This document shows, one piece after another, positions 1 through 13,500 of a stretch of 64,000 nt of DNA. The stretch comes from Tubiluchus corallicola (lineage: Eukaryota > Priapulida > Priapulimorpha > Priapulimorphida > Tubiluchidae), in the NCBI GenBank assembly GCA_030141605.1, contig JAQGDQ010000228.1:124001-188000 (forward strand), in the 5' to 3' direction. The stretch's first letter is position 1, and each line of letters starts with the position of its first letter. The notes below the pieces were generated by a model. That model did not search any database and was not told the DNA's origin. It worked only from the letters and a program-made list of their open reading frames with translations. Made by a program: the position numbers and the translations under genes.

Positions 1-703
1 AATAATTCATGTTGCTTATACACAGAAAAAGCTGATGTACAATTCAAATAATGCATTAGAGATCAATTTTTATTATTATGAAAAAGCAATGGATTTATTG
101 CAAATATAATTTAAATCTAACTCTTGGCGAGGCTTATCTTGATTGCCGATGAATCAATACCAAAACACCAAAATGATCCCATATGTGTGACTAACGTTGC
201 CTATTTTTATATTTAATTTTGAATTAACCAGCTTTCTCGTTCAATAATTTCTAAACTTTAGTATCTCTGCCAGAATGTCCATGCACAATCTGACCACATA
301 TCCACAATGCGCTTGCCATATTTCAACCAGTGATTCGCAGTGCCATGTGTCAGGGCTCTATATATCACACTTTACTGACATATTATGGGCATTTATGATG
401 TTATGGGATTGAGTTGCAAAGTGCTGCATGTGAGATTGTTCATTTGTTTAACATTAAAAGTTGACACATATAAAATTTCACATGTACTCTTTTTGTACGG
501 CAAAACAGTTTCAAAACGTTTTGAGCAAAATGTTTTCTCCAGTGCAATTTGATTTAAACATGAGCATTCAAACCATTCTGAAATGATTTACATTTGCCGT
601 GTGGAGCAGGTAATAATATCACAGCTTGACAAAACAATGTTATTTTATCTTCATAAAATGATGATGTGAATCATAATAATAACTTGATATTATTATATTG
701 TAG

Positions 704-2042
704 GATTCTATAATTACTGGGATGGGTACTCCACATTTATTGTATTTGATCTCGGCACAACGGCTCAGCAGTACGAGCCTAGCATGGTCACATTCAATGC
801 TGCACCTGAGTGTACTACTATCATCAACTCTAGTGAAGCAGTTACTGGAACCAAGAAGGGAGAGCTGATTGTCTGGGATCTGAAAACGGCCAAGCCCATC
901 AGGCACTTGCGTAATATTAGCTCTGTGAATACTCTTGGACGTCAGGTATGTGTTCACACTTGTGGTAATTAACACTGTATTGAGAGAAAAGAAAAGTCTC
1001 ATTGCATGTCATGATGGTAAAATTTGCATGACGGTGTTTGGGATGTGTCAAAACACAAGTGACGACTAAAAAAACTTAACAATTCTGCACAATTTATCAT
1101 TAATTTGCTGTTTTGCTCTCAGGTGGAAATTCCCACAACTGCTCACACTAGAGAAATCAAAGCTCTTGCACTGTCTAAAGATGGCAGGTATCTAGTTGCC
1201 GCATCAGCTGATAATACGGTCAGTGTGTGGAATATGGAAACTGAAAAGCGGATGCATAGTTTGGAAGGTCATAGCGATGAGGTATGTCAAATTAAACAAT
1301 TAATTGCATTTATTTCACAATATGCATTTCAAGGCCAGCTAAAGGTGCTGAAATTGGCTTGAACAGGCTGATATAGGCTTGAAGTAAATCATAAATTCAC
1401 TAGCTGTCATAGTTTTGACGTGAATCATAATATCTCCTCACATATTTAGATAACTTGATTTACAACAGTATTTATTGAAATCTATAAAAGGCTTGAATGT
1501 TGCGAAATTAGTTCCTGACCAAATTTTGCACTAGTTTTTTTCTGACTATCTCGCCAAGTTGAGCTCCAAATAAAAAGGTCAAATTGATGGTAGAAAGGAA
1601 ATTTCATTGTCTTTCATAAAATGTACACTAAGTCTTATGTCCAAAAAAACTAGATGAGGTCTGAGTGGTCTACTGGTAGTTTCAGCCAAGATTGTCACTG
1701 CTGTTCAAGTATCTACAGTCAAGATTTAGTTACTGACTCGTTTCAAGCCCTGACTTTGAACGTTCTATGGATTACAGATTTTTTTCAAAGGTAATTTGTT
1801 ATTAGGTATGGACATGTACAATATCTGGAGACAATGATATCATAGTCAGCGGTTCTAGAGACAAAACGATTCGTCTTTGGTACCTGCAGAGTGGAACAAT
1901 CGCTTGCGTCCTGCTCACAGAAGTTGGAATATTTAATGTGCGCATCAGCGAAAACAAAGAAACTATCGTTGCTCTTGGAGACAAAAACAATAGCAAGAAA
2001 TTGGTGCTGATTAGAGTTGTAAATGCTAAGCCAGCAGCGTAG
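704..2042 (+). CDS. WD40-repeat protein, C-terminal 3 exons (partial, NWD-like)
   Basis: Three coding exons are visible: 704-945, 1123-1281 and 1806-2042 (stop TAG). Each has AG/GT borders, and the frame is continuous for about 211 residues; the first exon starts with two bases of a split codon, so the 5' part lies left of the window. WD40 blades are clear: GELIVWDL, then GRYLVAASADNTVSVWNME, then IIVSGSRDKTIRLWYL, the last two ending GH-x-x-DE or W-x-L as in beta-propeller repeats. The ending, with a VALGDK-like segment and hydrophobic LVLIRVV just before the stop, resembles the C-terminus of NACHT and WD repeat proteins (NWD1/NWD2). I cannot see a NACHT domain here, so the family name is an inference. 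WD40 propellers act as protein-interaction platforms. The sequence left of 704 (1-703) is intron, with no other gene seen. Confidence 0.8.
1655..1760 (+). repeat. possible tRNA-derived SINE fragment
   Basis: This lies inside the last intron of the WD40 gene. The stretch CTGAGTGGTCTACTGG resembles a Ser/Leu tRNA A box. TGTTCAAGTATC, about 40 bases on, resembles a B box. No cloverleaf folds cleanly, so a decayed tRNA-derived SINE is more likely than a tRNA gene. Confidence 0.25.
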
Positions 2043-2275
2043 ACTACAAGGCAAACTAATTTTATAATATAAAATGTTATTTCTTATGCTAAATTTCATT
2101 TTATAACATTGAGTTTTTAATAATTTTGATTTAAATTATTATTTAAACATCTAATAGTAAGTTGAAGATTAAAATTAAATAGTTAATAGCACAAGGCACG
2201 CTTCACGACAGATCTGAATTAGACGTAAATTTATTTTTGTCCATTTTGCAAATGTTATGCGCTGTCAAGAATAAA
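2043..2275 (+). other. probable 3' UTR and poly(A) signal of the WD40 gene
   Basis: AT-rich sequence after the stop codon. The first canonical AATAAA on this strand is at 2270-2275, about 230 bases past the stop, and is the likely polyadenylation signal. Confidence 0.5.
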
Positions 2276-5200
2276 AATAACAAAATATAGTACTTGTATT
2301 TGAACATGGTCATTTCACACAAGCTATCATGTGTATAAAGATCAACCTTTACCCCTTTACATTATGATTTTGTCAAATGCTATTAGCATTACCAGTTGCA
2401 CACATTTAATATGCAAGTCTTTTGTTCTATTTGCATACCTGCTGCAGGTGCTGAATTGTGTTGTAATTTTATTGATTTTTTACTCGCCCCTTGTTAACTA
2501 TCATTTAAAAAGCTTTTTAAAGAACTTACAGGAACCTCAGCTTATATTATTATTATTAGCCATTCTTAAATCAAGATTAGTCATAATGTAAGAATACGGT
2601 GCAAAGATTTTTTTCATTCATTACGATTAAGATTTTATTGTATTTTGTGTTGAGGATCGTAGTGTTAATTGGATGTTAAGAAAGTAGAAAATGATTTAAT
2701 TTTGTTTGATTTTTGCATTATGTGAAAAGAATACTCAAACGCAAGGTTTTAGTTGCTAAATATACTCATTATTTCTCATTTAGTGCAACGTTAATTAGGA
2801 GTAAAAACATCTCGCATGCTTTTAGATATTTTAATGGCTATAAACTCATTTCAACAGCTTTGGCAGCTATTTATTAAGCATTTTTTGTTTTTATAATATA
2901 TTTTAATTCATGGACTCTTGTTACAATGCATTTACATTTTATGAGATTATGATATTGTTTTCTGTAATAGTAGTATTCAAATTTTTATTGTCTCTTTATT
3001 GATCAAATTTAACAATAACAGCGTGAATCAAAAGTTAATTATTTTTGTAATGTGTGTGAGTACGAAACAGTTTACAACAGATCACAAATGGTCATCAGAT
3101 TTTTTTTGATACATGGCAAGCTCTTTGTCAGATTTGGGTATAGTTACAATCACAAATTACAGTTTTTATGTAGGAGTAATTTAGGCAAAAATAAATGTGT
3201 AGTGAAAATTTAATATGGTGTTATTGTAATCATCTATTGTCTAGAACGCATTATATGATAAAAACAAACTAAAGTATTAAATAATTAAAACACCTCACAG
3301 TTTTCATTAATAATTCAGAAGTTAATTATCTGTTTTTGTGCTGTATAGATTTTTACTATATAATATTAAGGCTTTTTGTTAGAAAGAGAAATCAGAAATT
3401 TTCATTTACCAGGCAGATTATGAAATTGTAATTATGTGACTGTAATGGTAACATGTCGCTTATGGTAGTTATGATTGTAAGCTGCTAAAGCATCAGCGTA
3501 ATAGCAAGACCAGCTGATCTTTTTAAATATAATGGTAAATGTAAATGTCTCAAATCTGGCTGATAGTGCTATTCAATTAATATTCATTACTCGTCAATTT
3601 TTTGTACTTTCCAAATTTGGGAGTTTAGAGCATGAAATAAGCTTTAATAATTCATTAATGTGTTACTGGCCCAAAATCAATCAAAATGTGTTAGAATCCT
3701 CCTAGTATGATGTTTTTAAGATTCATGAAGTTTCAACAATGTCCTTGTTACTCTGCAGTAGAAGCATAGAACATTTAGCAGTATGTAGCAAGAAAATTTT
3801 ATTTGTTCATTAACACGTTTATTTAACCAATAAAATTTAAACAATTGGAAAACCTGTTCCGTATTTTTTCATTAAAACTGGTAATAAGGAATTATTCTGA
3901 CATGAGCAATTTACAAAAATTTTAAAACTACTGCAAAACTGCCTAGTCAGAAATCATAGTACTACATACAACCTAGAAAAAAGTTAATGTTGTTACTTAA
4001 GGGGGTGTGTTCGCAGATCCATAATTTTTTGTAGAAACAGCGGCATTATTCTTTAAATGCTGATTGTGTTACTGTGACAATTCGTGGTGTTCTGTATCCT
4101 TCATAATCTTTGCATGTTTTAATGCTGGAGCTGAATGTTTAAGGACTGTTGTGTCATGAGTAACTTTCCTAGATCAATGCATAGAAGTTATTCTGCTTAG
4201 TGCAGTACCCAAACCAAACTCATCTTCATCTCATCATGTCGAAAAAGGAAAGAGGGACCTGGGGTCGCAAAAAACGTCATAATTTGTGGCTTCACGCATG
4301 ACACTTGCTATGCCAGAAGTAATTTAAAAACCACAGAAATGTTCATTTGTAATGTTTATTTATATCATGTAACACCTAACTTCACAGCTATAGTCATTTT
4401 TACAGGCCAGTACAGGTAAATTAAATATTTTCTGATTCCAACATGAGCAGGATTCTCAATCTGGGAAGTACTGTACACTGTTGAGGAAACTCAAAATCAA
4501 TCCTCAAAAATTAAGCTTCAATTTTATCCTGGCATTAGGCAAACATTACATAGCTTCCCAAACTGAAATTACTATGACAAAATTTAAAATGTTTGTAAAA
4601 TAGAATAAACTTTCAGCTATAAAATAATGAACAATAAAGGGGATAATTTAAGCGCATAATGACACAATCATTATTATTATTGTTAACTTGTATATTAACA
4701 AAGACAGCTAAAATTATAAATTATCCTAATGCAATCAAGAATTTCATATTGATAGTAAAGCCATTTTGCTAATAAAACGAAATATTACATAATATTTATA
4801 ATATTAATAGCGAATATTAAGTTAAAACAGGAACAACAACAACAACAAGGTAAATTGGCCATCATAATTATGTCACTAATATGGCTACAAAAGTGTACTT
4901 ATATGCAACACACTTAATTTACTCAAAAAGATAATTGCTGCAAAATTTTTCATTTTTTGAATTAATGCGATCATTTAAAGTGTAAAGCTAGCATTCACAA
5001 ATGAAGCAAACTAAATCCACTATAATGGACATGATCACGTCAGAATTACAACTTTTACACTTGTTAGTTAGTCTTTTTACACTGCCAAATTGCACAAACT
5101 TCACATTTTCCTCAAAATAGCTACCGCTAATAATGACTAGAACTAGAACTTTATCAATGTCATTATCACACAAACTGATTGAAGTACTTGATAATGTAGT

Positions 5201-6202
5201 GTAATGCAGCGATATTTCACTGCATTCGAACTAATCATTTTGTTTTCGTGACAAGAAAATTGACTCACGATGAATTTTATAGTGCAGCTTCATGTTGTAC
5301 ATGCAAAAAGTTCAAACTTATACCAAAAAGGTGTGAATGGAATGTAGACAGAGAAAAAACTTTCATATTTAACACTACAGAAGTAAAAGACAATTATTAC
5401 AGATTACAGATTTGTACTATTCTAGACAAGGTAGGCCACATTAATCTGAATAAATGCTACAGAAACTTTTAATGCAAAATCCAAATATGTAACAAAATAA
5501 ATTAAAGTATAGTACAATGAATGCCAGTAATTAGACATAAGAAAGTCACATACTGCTTTAGAAACTAAACCAAACATGCAGATTACAAGCAATTAAAAAT
5601 AATATTGAGAGAACTTTAGTCATGCTTTCGTTAAATTTTTTAAAATTTTACAGAAATTTGCAAGACCAAATTCTCAAACAGATTCGTTAAATTATGAAAC
5701 AATTTCAACACATAGACCATGGTTTTACACTGCATCAACAGTTAAGCACAACAAAGCAAATTGCAGCACTTTAAAATACCCAGATTTTAAATAAATGCTG
5801 ATATTAACATATAATTTACAAACAACCTGAAAAGGCTGTAGGAATGCTGCCTAGAAACTCCTTCTTACCACTATGATTAACTTTGGTCTTTTCATTCTTT
5901 CTTTGACGTTACTGCCCAAACTACACGAAAGTGAAAACAAATGCAATAAAAAGAAGCTTACAACGATAATGAAAGCATATTAGAATTTGATGTATTCTTC
6001 AAAATTGGAATAAACTTTAAACAGTTGAAACAAAATCATGCAACTTTTTACAGGAAAGTAGTGTGTACATTTAAAATAAATTAAAAACAGCTACGAAACT
6101 AATTTAAAAAATAGTAGCAATTCACGGTACCTTGAATAAACTCAAAAGCAGTGTGGCCTTTATACAAAGTGAGGCTAATAAATCGTATAGGTAAATTGGT
6201 TA
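2276..6202. other. intergenic stretch, nothing recognised
   Basis: About 3.9 kb of AT-rich DNA between the WD40 gene and the synaptobrevin gene. The open frames here are short (86 codons or fewer) and have no recognisable domain or splice-supported continuation. The left part may include extended 3' UTR of the WD40 gene and the right part that of the minus-strand gene. Confidence 0.5.
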
Positions 6203-6654
6203 GGGACCATCCACATATAACGATATGAAGATTAGAGTAAGTAAGTCGCAGGAGACGTGTTAACACTATTATAAAGCAAGGTAGGTAGGTGATTTAGCTA
6301 TGATATCATTATCTGACTTCACGCTTTGATGTGGACAATGAATGGTCATTATTGACCATGAGGAGGAGGAATTTTCAAAATGGGTCGATGAGAATGAGTT
6401 CAGTGAATTGGGGCTTGCACCACCTCCACTGCTGATGCTAGTAAAATCCACCGATGGTTTCCTGTTAATTGACATGAATGATGTTGTTGCCGTCCTATGA
6501 GGAGGAATAAAGTGTACAAACATGTGGTGTGACATCGATATCATTATAAGGGGCAAATAGGTGGAGGGGCATATGATAACGCCATTGTAACGCAAAGCAG
6601 GTAGGTTTTCAAAATTAGTCAAAAACTTTATATCTTTATATGCGGATGGCCCCC
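6203..6654. mobile_element. TA-flanked MITE with about 28-bp terminal inverted repeats
   Basis: The left end reads GGGACCATCCACATATAACG. The right end, read on the minus strand, is GGGGGCCATCCGCATATAAA, so the two ends form imperfect inverted repeats. Both sides are flanked by TA (6201-6202 and 6655-6656), the duplication expected of Tc1/mariner-like insertion. The 452-bp interior has no transposase. A related, rearranged copy is at 17065-17670. Confidence 0.65.
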
Positions 6655-7491
6655 TATTTTAAATAAATATTTATCATTAAAAGATATACACGATGGAATG
6701 TTAATTATACATAAAATAATAACTGTGTACAAACATTTCGGAAATCAATAAAATCGTGGTTTGGTTAGTTGTACATGGTTAGGAACTATGCTATCTCTAG
6801 TAAATACAGGAAACAGTAATTACTACCTACTTAGTAATTAGAAGACTTAATGTTGAGAAATAGTTGTCACTTATCTTTTAAATAAAACTAACTTGATTTA
6901 CTTTACCTTTACACTGCACGGCAAACTAACAACTCAATTTTTTAGTATTGTTATGCTTTAACATTGCTGCTGTCAGCAATATAATTATACGATACAATCG
7001 TTCTAGAATCTAGCAACTCTGGAAACGTTGTATGTAAGAGTAACAGAAACGGATTGCAAGATTAGCTAATTCCGAAAGTAGGTATAACATTATTTTTACA
7101 TAAATAATCCAAATACAGCTAAGCTTATGCAAATACGAATATTCCACGAAAAATTTTGCAGATCTTTTTTAATTCAATCAAGATCGTCATTCGAAAATGT
7201 ACTGTTTTTAATTGCTAGTAGTGGCAAGATTTTAGTAAGTGAATAACATAACAAATGAAGCACATACAGCACACAAGCGAGCAGCAGTGGTACGAGAAGG
7301 CACCAGAGAAACACTGGATCATCATAAGAACAGTTAGTGGATTATTTGTTATAGTTAAGTGCTACTTAGCCTGGCTTAAGAAGAACAGTACACCTGCAGG
7401 TAACATCTAAACTAATATTAAGGAATGAATTGATGACTCAATGTTAATCTGGCATTGCAGATATAGAGAGAGAGCACTTGGCAACCACTGA

Positions 7492-7517
7492 TTACGCGTA
7501 TTTTGTAGCTATCCACA
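7492..7517 (-). CDS. candidate last coding exon of VAMP (luminal tail)
   Basis: On the minus strand a pyrimidine-rich tract ends in CCTGAAG, followed by TGTGG. Joined to the single G left by either transmembrane exon, it reads VWIATKYA and stop (TAA at 7492-7494). This resembles the VW-x-x-x-x ending of VAMP3-type proteins, which is why it was chosen. Weaker alternatives in the same phase are after an AG near 7397 (GVLFFLSQAK, stop) and near 7830 (GSFRTFV, stop). Confidence 0.55.
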
Positions 7518-10500
7518 CTTCAGGTAAGCATTAACAGAAACAAAGGTACATTGTAAAAATTTCGTCAATCATATTGTAGATGAGAAAAAATAACATATGT
7601 AACACGTTTTCTCATTCATATGAATTTGTTGTACTTGAATTTGCAAAATATAATCAAATTTCCATAAAAACTCATGTTGTTCATGTTTATGTTGTTATTC
7701 CATGTCATGTTATTATGCCCGCGTTTATCTTTGGACATGAAGCAAATACGGATGAAATTCCATGTATAAATTTTGCTAATCCAAAATTACCATAAAGTTT
7801 TTAATTTTTCATACAAAAGTGCGAAAACTGCCTGACACGACGAAGATAAAATGTTTTTGGAAATGAACTTTGAAGATCATATTACACAGTTTTGTGCAAA
7901 ATTAGGCAGAAAAACAATTTAAGCAAACTTGATAAATACTTTGGTTTTGAATAAAAATTTTGTGCCACATTAAAAAAGCAGTACTAACTTTGTAAATGAG
8001 CTTCATCAGAATAGCCAAGATTGAATATTAGTAACAATTTGACATGTATTCAACCTATACCAACACACTGAACATCTCAAGCATATAGATGCTGATTTAC
8101 AACACTAGTTCATGCACAAAACTGTTAGTAGAATAACTCAAAAGACATCGCTGCTATCGGTAACAAAAAGAAGAGAAACTAAAAGCAAAGCGTCATGCAA
8201 AAAATAACTTACCAATGATAATTATCACTATAACCAATATTATAGCTATGATAATAATCCACATCTGAAAGTACATGTACAAAAGCATAAAACAAAATAA
8301 ACAAACACTCGTTACATTAAAATAAACAAATAAACAAACACTCATTACATTAAAATATCATGCAAGTAAACATCCAAATGGCTCTTCAAAACTGCCTCAG
8401 TTTATCAACTTTTTTATTTAAAGTCATTGTAGTAGGTAGCTTGCCATTATCAAAAGGCAGTCAAGAATAAAATCATTATTATTATTGCGCATTGAGGATT
8501 CAATAATATTTTATGAACTGATGTTTTACAAAATTTTTGTTAGCTACAACTGCCTAGTAACTTTTCATCTGTAAATGAAACTTGATGAAGTATTCTTTCT
8601 GTTTTGTGTATAAATTACGTCTTAAAAAGCCAATGGTTACGTGGACAACTGGATATAACAAAAAAATTGCTTGAACCTTAGGATAACGATAACGGAGGTA
8701 GTTTGACACCAAAGGCAAAAGTATCCTTAGTGTTTGTTCTTCAGCCCTTTCTCCCACTTGGCCACCTCCAAAAGACAGTTTTTGTTATATAGTATGATAG
8801 GTGTGTTATGTTTATGCATTAATTGAATGTCAATTACCTATTTGCAGAATGAGTTGGTTGAATATAAAATTGCATTAATGAGCTCACTGTGCTGGATCTA
8901 CAGGAGGAATCAAAATTTCTGCAATTTTCATTTTGCTGCACGCTCTTCATGTACATACTCTTCACTAGATTCACTCAGCCTTTTCATCTGAAAATTTTTG
9001 ACATCCTAACCATTTCTTACATATGTACTTTCATTTCATTAGTTTTATCATAACTCCACCTTTTTACCTTTTGTTTCCTGCATTATGCTACTGAAGACTG
9101 CTACTGAAGACTTCAATTTCTTATAAGTTTGTCTGTCATAATGAGATAAATGCAAGAGACCTTTTTATTAATGGAAGGATCTGCTGCTGTATACATACAA
9201 ACTATGGACAAAAGCAAAAATAATGCATCAGTAGTTTCTGCCATTAAATGACATATCTGAGGAAGCCAGGTGAAACGAAAGCAGAAAGTGTTTTCTGCAG
9301 GAAGGCAGCTCTGTGTTAACATGGACAAAATTTTGGTACATAAACAACAACCCACATACTATATTATTAATTACGCCTAACTTAGGAACTAAGTTTGGCC
9401 CTCTTAGCACCAATTTCTTGTGGCCTAGTTTGTCTAGTAGTGAGAGAGCCAGCACTGACTGGTAACATGACACAGAAAAACATGTTTAAAAAAAAATCAC
9501 AAACAATGGTAAACACTGTCTAACAAAAATAGCTATACTAGTGCTGGTGATACTTCTTTTAACAAACTTTGTGCAGGAACTAAAAACATCACACTGGCAA
9601 CAATAAATATATTTCCTAACAAAACATCAAGCATAGTTACAAACATGCATGTGATACTACAAACCCTAAGCTTACCCGCTATGATTATTACAATTACAAG
9701 TCCTATTCCAACCATAATAGCAATCATCTATTATGACAGCAGGAAAAATTACAAAAACAATTTTTTTTTACTAATTACCTGATAAAAATTCAGGTAAAAA
9801 AGCCGTGAAAAGTTTAATATTGTGATTAACTTCATTTTCAAATAAGTAAATTCAGTTAATTCACATTTGGCACACATATTTCGGCTATATTAAGGCTATT
9901 CGTCCAGTAACAATCTAAAAAGATATTTAGTTATAAAAATGCATGCGCTGCAAAATATCCCATTTAAAACTTTATTGAACAGGGCTGTTATCAGCATTTA
10001 GCTGAAACGAAATGGAAACTCAGCAAACATCATAGACTGGAACCAAACTAAAACTGGACACGAATGGCTTTGGCAGAAAACAAATAAATTTTATGTAAAA
10101 AGGACAATATAGTGGCACCTGTTCCAAGTTCAGGGCAAAATTATCCTATTGACAGTAAATTATATTAAGCTTAAACCTGACAACACAACAAATTTCGTGG
10201 AGGAAACCATTACTGTCTTTGGATTGCGAGGAAAACTTAAAGAGGACTTAAACTGCCAATAAATTTACAACTACAATCTAGTGTTATATGATAAAACCAC
10301 GTAATTGAACATGGTAAAACCTGTTAAATTAAGTGCAATGTATATTCTAAGATGCAGGAGCATACCAAGTTCAATAAAATTCCAAGCCAGCCGATAAGTG
10401 ATCAGTCTTCTGGGGAATTTCTGATTGTTCGAGTAAGAATGTTTGAATCAATCTGCCACAATAATCCTACTTTTACACATACAGTAGATAGTGCACATAT

Positions 10501-13500
10501 TTGTGAACAAGCAGTGAAACCAGGTCAGAAATACAAACACACTGATTATACATGATACATACCTTGCAGTTTTTCCACCAGTATTTCCGCTTCAGTTTTC
10601 CTGCACTGGCTTCAAACTGTGATGCTCCTTGTTGTAGAGCATCTAAAGCATAACAGGTATATTAGGTATACATCTATTCACAATTTATACATAAGTATAA
10701 ATAAGAAATTTGCAGAACTCAAAGAGTAATAAGGTAAAGACAGATCAACTAATGCCACTGAATGTAGGATCATATTCACAAATTTACTGGCAAACCTTTA
10801 ATCAAATGTCGTTTAAAATAAGTCTGTACATCCACCACACTAAGAACATCCATCAAGATGAGCAATCACTGATATAAAAGTACAGGGTGGTGCATCATCT
10901 TTAGCTGCAGGGGAGGGGGGAGAATGAGTAATAGTACAGAAAACATTTACATCAAAGTGTTACTCAAAAAGTAGCAAATCTATCATGTCCTCGAAATTTG
11001 TGAGAAAAGCCATCATAGGATTGGAGCAGTGATTCGAAGAACTCTAGATTCTCTAATACATCTTGCAACTCAACATCATCTAACATATTTTGCAACTCAA
11101 GATTCTCTAACACATCTTGTAACTCAAGAACATCTGACAGATCTTGCAACTCAGGATCATCTAACACATTTTGCAACTCGAGATCCTCTAACATATCTTG
11201 CAACTCAAGATCAACTAAAACATCTTGCAACTTAAGATCATGAAACACATCTTGCAACTCAAGATCATGTAACACATCTTGCAAGTCAAGATCATGTAGC
11301 ACATCTTGTAACTCAAGATCATGAAACACATCTTGCAATTCAAGATCATGTAACACATATTGCAATTCAAGATCATGTAACATATCTTGTAATTCAGATC
11401 ATGCAACACATCTTGCAACTCAAGATCATGTAACACATCTTGCAATTCAAGAACATGTAACACATCTTGCAACTCAAGATCCTCTAATACATCTTTTACG
11501 TCTCATAAACTTATCCCTTGAACACTAAATCAATGGCATGTCTTTTACCACATTAGCACCTACTCTGTCTTTCAGGATAACTTGAATGCGCTAGCCGGAC
11601 TGAGGCATGTGAATTTCCAGCCTTTCAGTTTGAAAAACTCTCTTACCCCTCAAAATTGCAAGCTGTGCGAGATACACGGGACTTTATTACTCTGAAGGTA
11701 TGGTAGATTCTCTTTGTTTATAATAAATTGTGCTTACTCATTGTTTTTGTAAAGTTTTGCAAACCCCTAGCAAAAGTTTCTGTATTCCCCTAGCAAAAGA
11801 TTGAATCTTTTGCTGTACCTCCCTGTACAAAAAACATTGGATTATTTAATGTGCATATTTACAATTGATGCCTGGCATATCATCAAGGTTAACCCTTTAA
11901 GATAGGCCCTGATCCAGATGGCGGTATCTCAGCCACGTTTACATACATTGTGCCCCCTACAAGGTTAACAGCCAGAATCAGCATGGCAAATGATACCACC
12001 TAAGCGGTTATGAGGTGATCAGTCTTAGCATGACTTAACTTTGGCCTTAACTTCAGCTATTGGTCTCGTGTTGAAATTCACCCAAAATTGTATTAGAAAG
12101 GGACAAACTTATCACAAAGAATTTTACATAGAAGATTTCAGCAAATTTTTATTGTAATAAGAAGAAAAGGTTTGCAGATACATCAGTGCTGAGAACCTGT
12201 TAAGATCAGAACAAACTTTCAGAGTCATACTTTTGGCACACATATAAAAGAACAATAATTTTTTTTAAGCTTTTTCACTGTCGGGACAGTGTCCAAAGTT
12301 TAAAAAGTTATAAAACTGATGCAAATATCTTTATATTACAAAACCCAAATGTATGAGAAGTTCAACCAGCTGGACGAAAGATTGTGTAATGACAATCTTA
12401 CAGCTTAGCATTTAAATAATAACATATAGTTTCCAAAGTTTGAATGGCAAAATCAAGATGGTATACTACAGTGATGCACAGGAAGCATAAAGCCTAAGAA
12501 GCAATGCTCTCCCGGTAATTAAATTAAGCCTTAAGTTACGACAGAGTTTCAAAGCTATTGGTTACAAATATCACAAATAAAAGCTATAGCTAATCTAATA
12601 CTGATTTTTTGCAATTCAGTAGAATACAATTTGTGTTTCATTGTACTTATGTTTAAAAAACCTCAACCACTGAGATCAGACTTTGATAAATATGATAGAA
12701 GACATACTTTGCAGGTTTAAATTAATTCAAAAAACAACTTATGCACAAATTTTAAGAAAGCATACATGAAATGTCAGCTATTTTTTAACAAAGTACATGT
12801 TAGACACCCTCTGTTCAATCCCGCTATACGGGTAAAAGGCTTAACTGAGAGAAAACCAAGTGCTGAAACACACATTAGGTGCAAATATATTCGTACCTGC
12901 ACGGTCATCCAACTCGGAAAGTTTGTTGTCTCTCTCAAGTACATGCTGCACATTAACCTTCATTATATCAACAACCTAAAAAAACAAGAGTTATGTACGT
13001 GGCATACCTGCTCTGTCATCTAGCTCCGAGAGCTTGTTATCTCTGTCTAGTACTTTCTCCACATTGACCCTCATTATGTCCACAACCTGTTAAAACACAA
13101 GCAAACACTAATGGCACATACGAGTGCAGTGTTTTTTTAATGCAGTGAGCACCACAAAAATGGATAAAAGTCAAGTCACGCTCACGCAAAAATTAACTTG
13201 TGCAAAATAGTGACATTACACAAGAGTAGGTTTTTATTAAGATGGAGAATTCTAACACCTCTACCTACTCCATAGTTTTGGCACTGTACCTCGTTAACTG
13301 TGCCACATTCAGAACAGAAAATACCACTTTGTATAAATGTTATTGTAATTGCCTAACTTTAAAAAAGTAAAATTTATTAAAAATGCAAACATAATACACA
13401 TTAGGTGAAACATCATGCTTACAACAATTAACCCAACAGCTAATTAATTGAAAGTGCTGAAAAATTGCGAGCCAAATCAGGGTTTGAGCTCACTACCTGT

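Noticed and set aside
10964-11472. Open frames of up to 139 codons with a repeated QDVLHDLEL-like peptide on the minus strand
   Set aside because: They follow from a 27-bp (multiple of three) minisatellite open on both strands, inside an intron and a transposon, with no start context or splice continuation.
11039-11496. CRISPR-like direct repeat array
   Set aside because: Units are contiguous with no unique spacers, and the genome is eukaryotic.
11893-12300. piggyBac-like element starting GTTAACCCTTTAAG
   Set aside because: No matching inverted end with TTAA was found on the right; the CACTGTCGGGACAGTG hairpin at about 12277 does not complete it.
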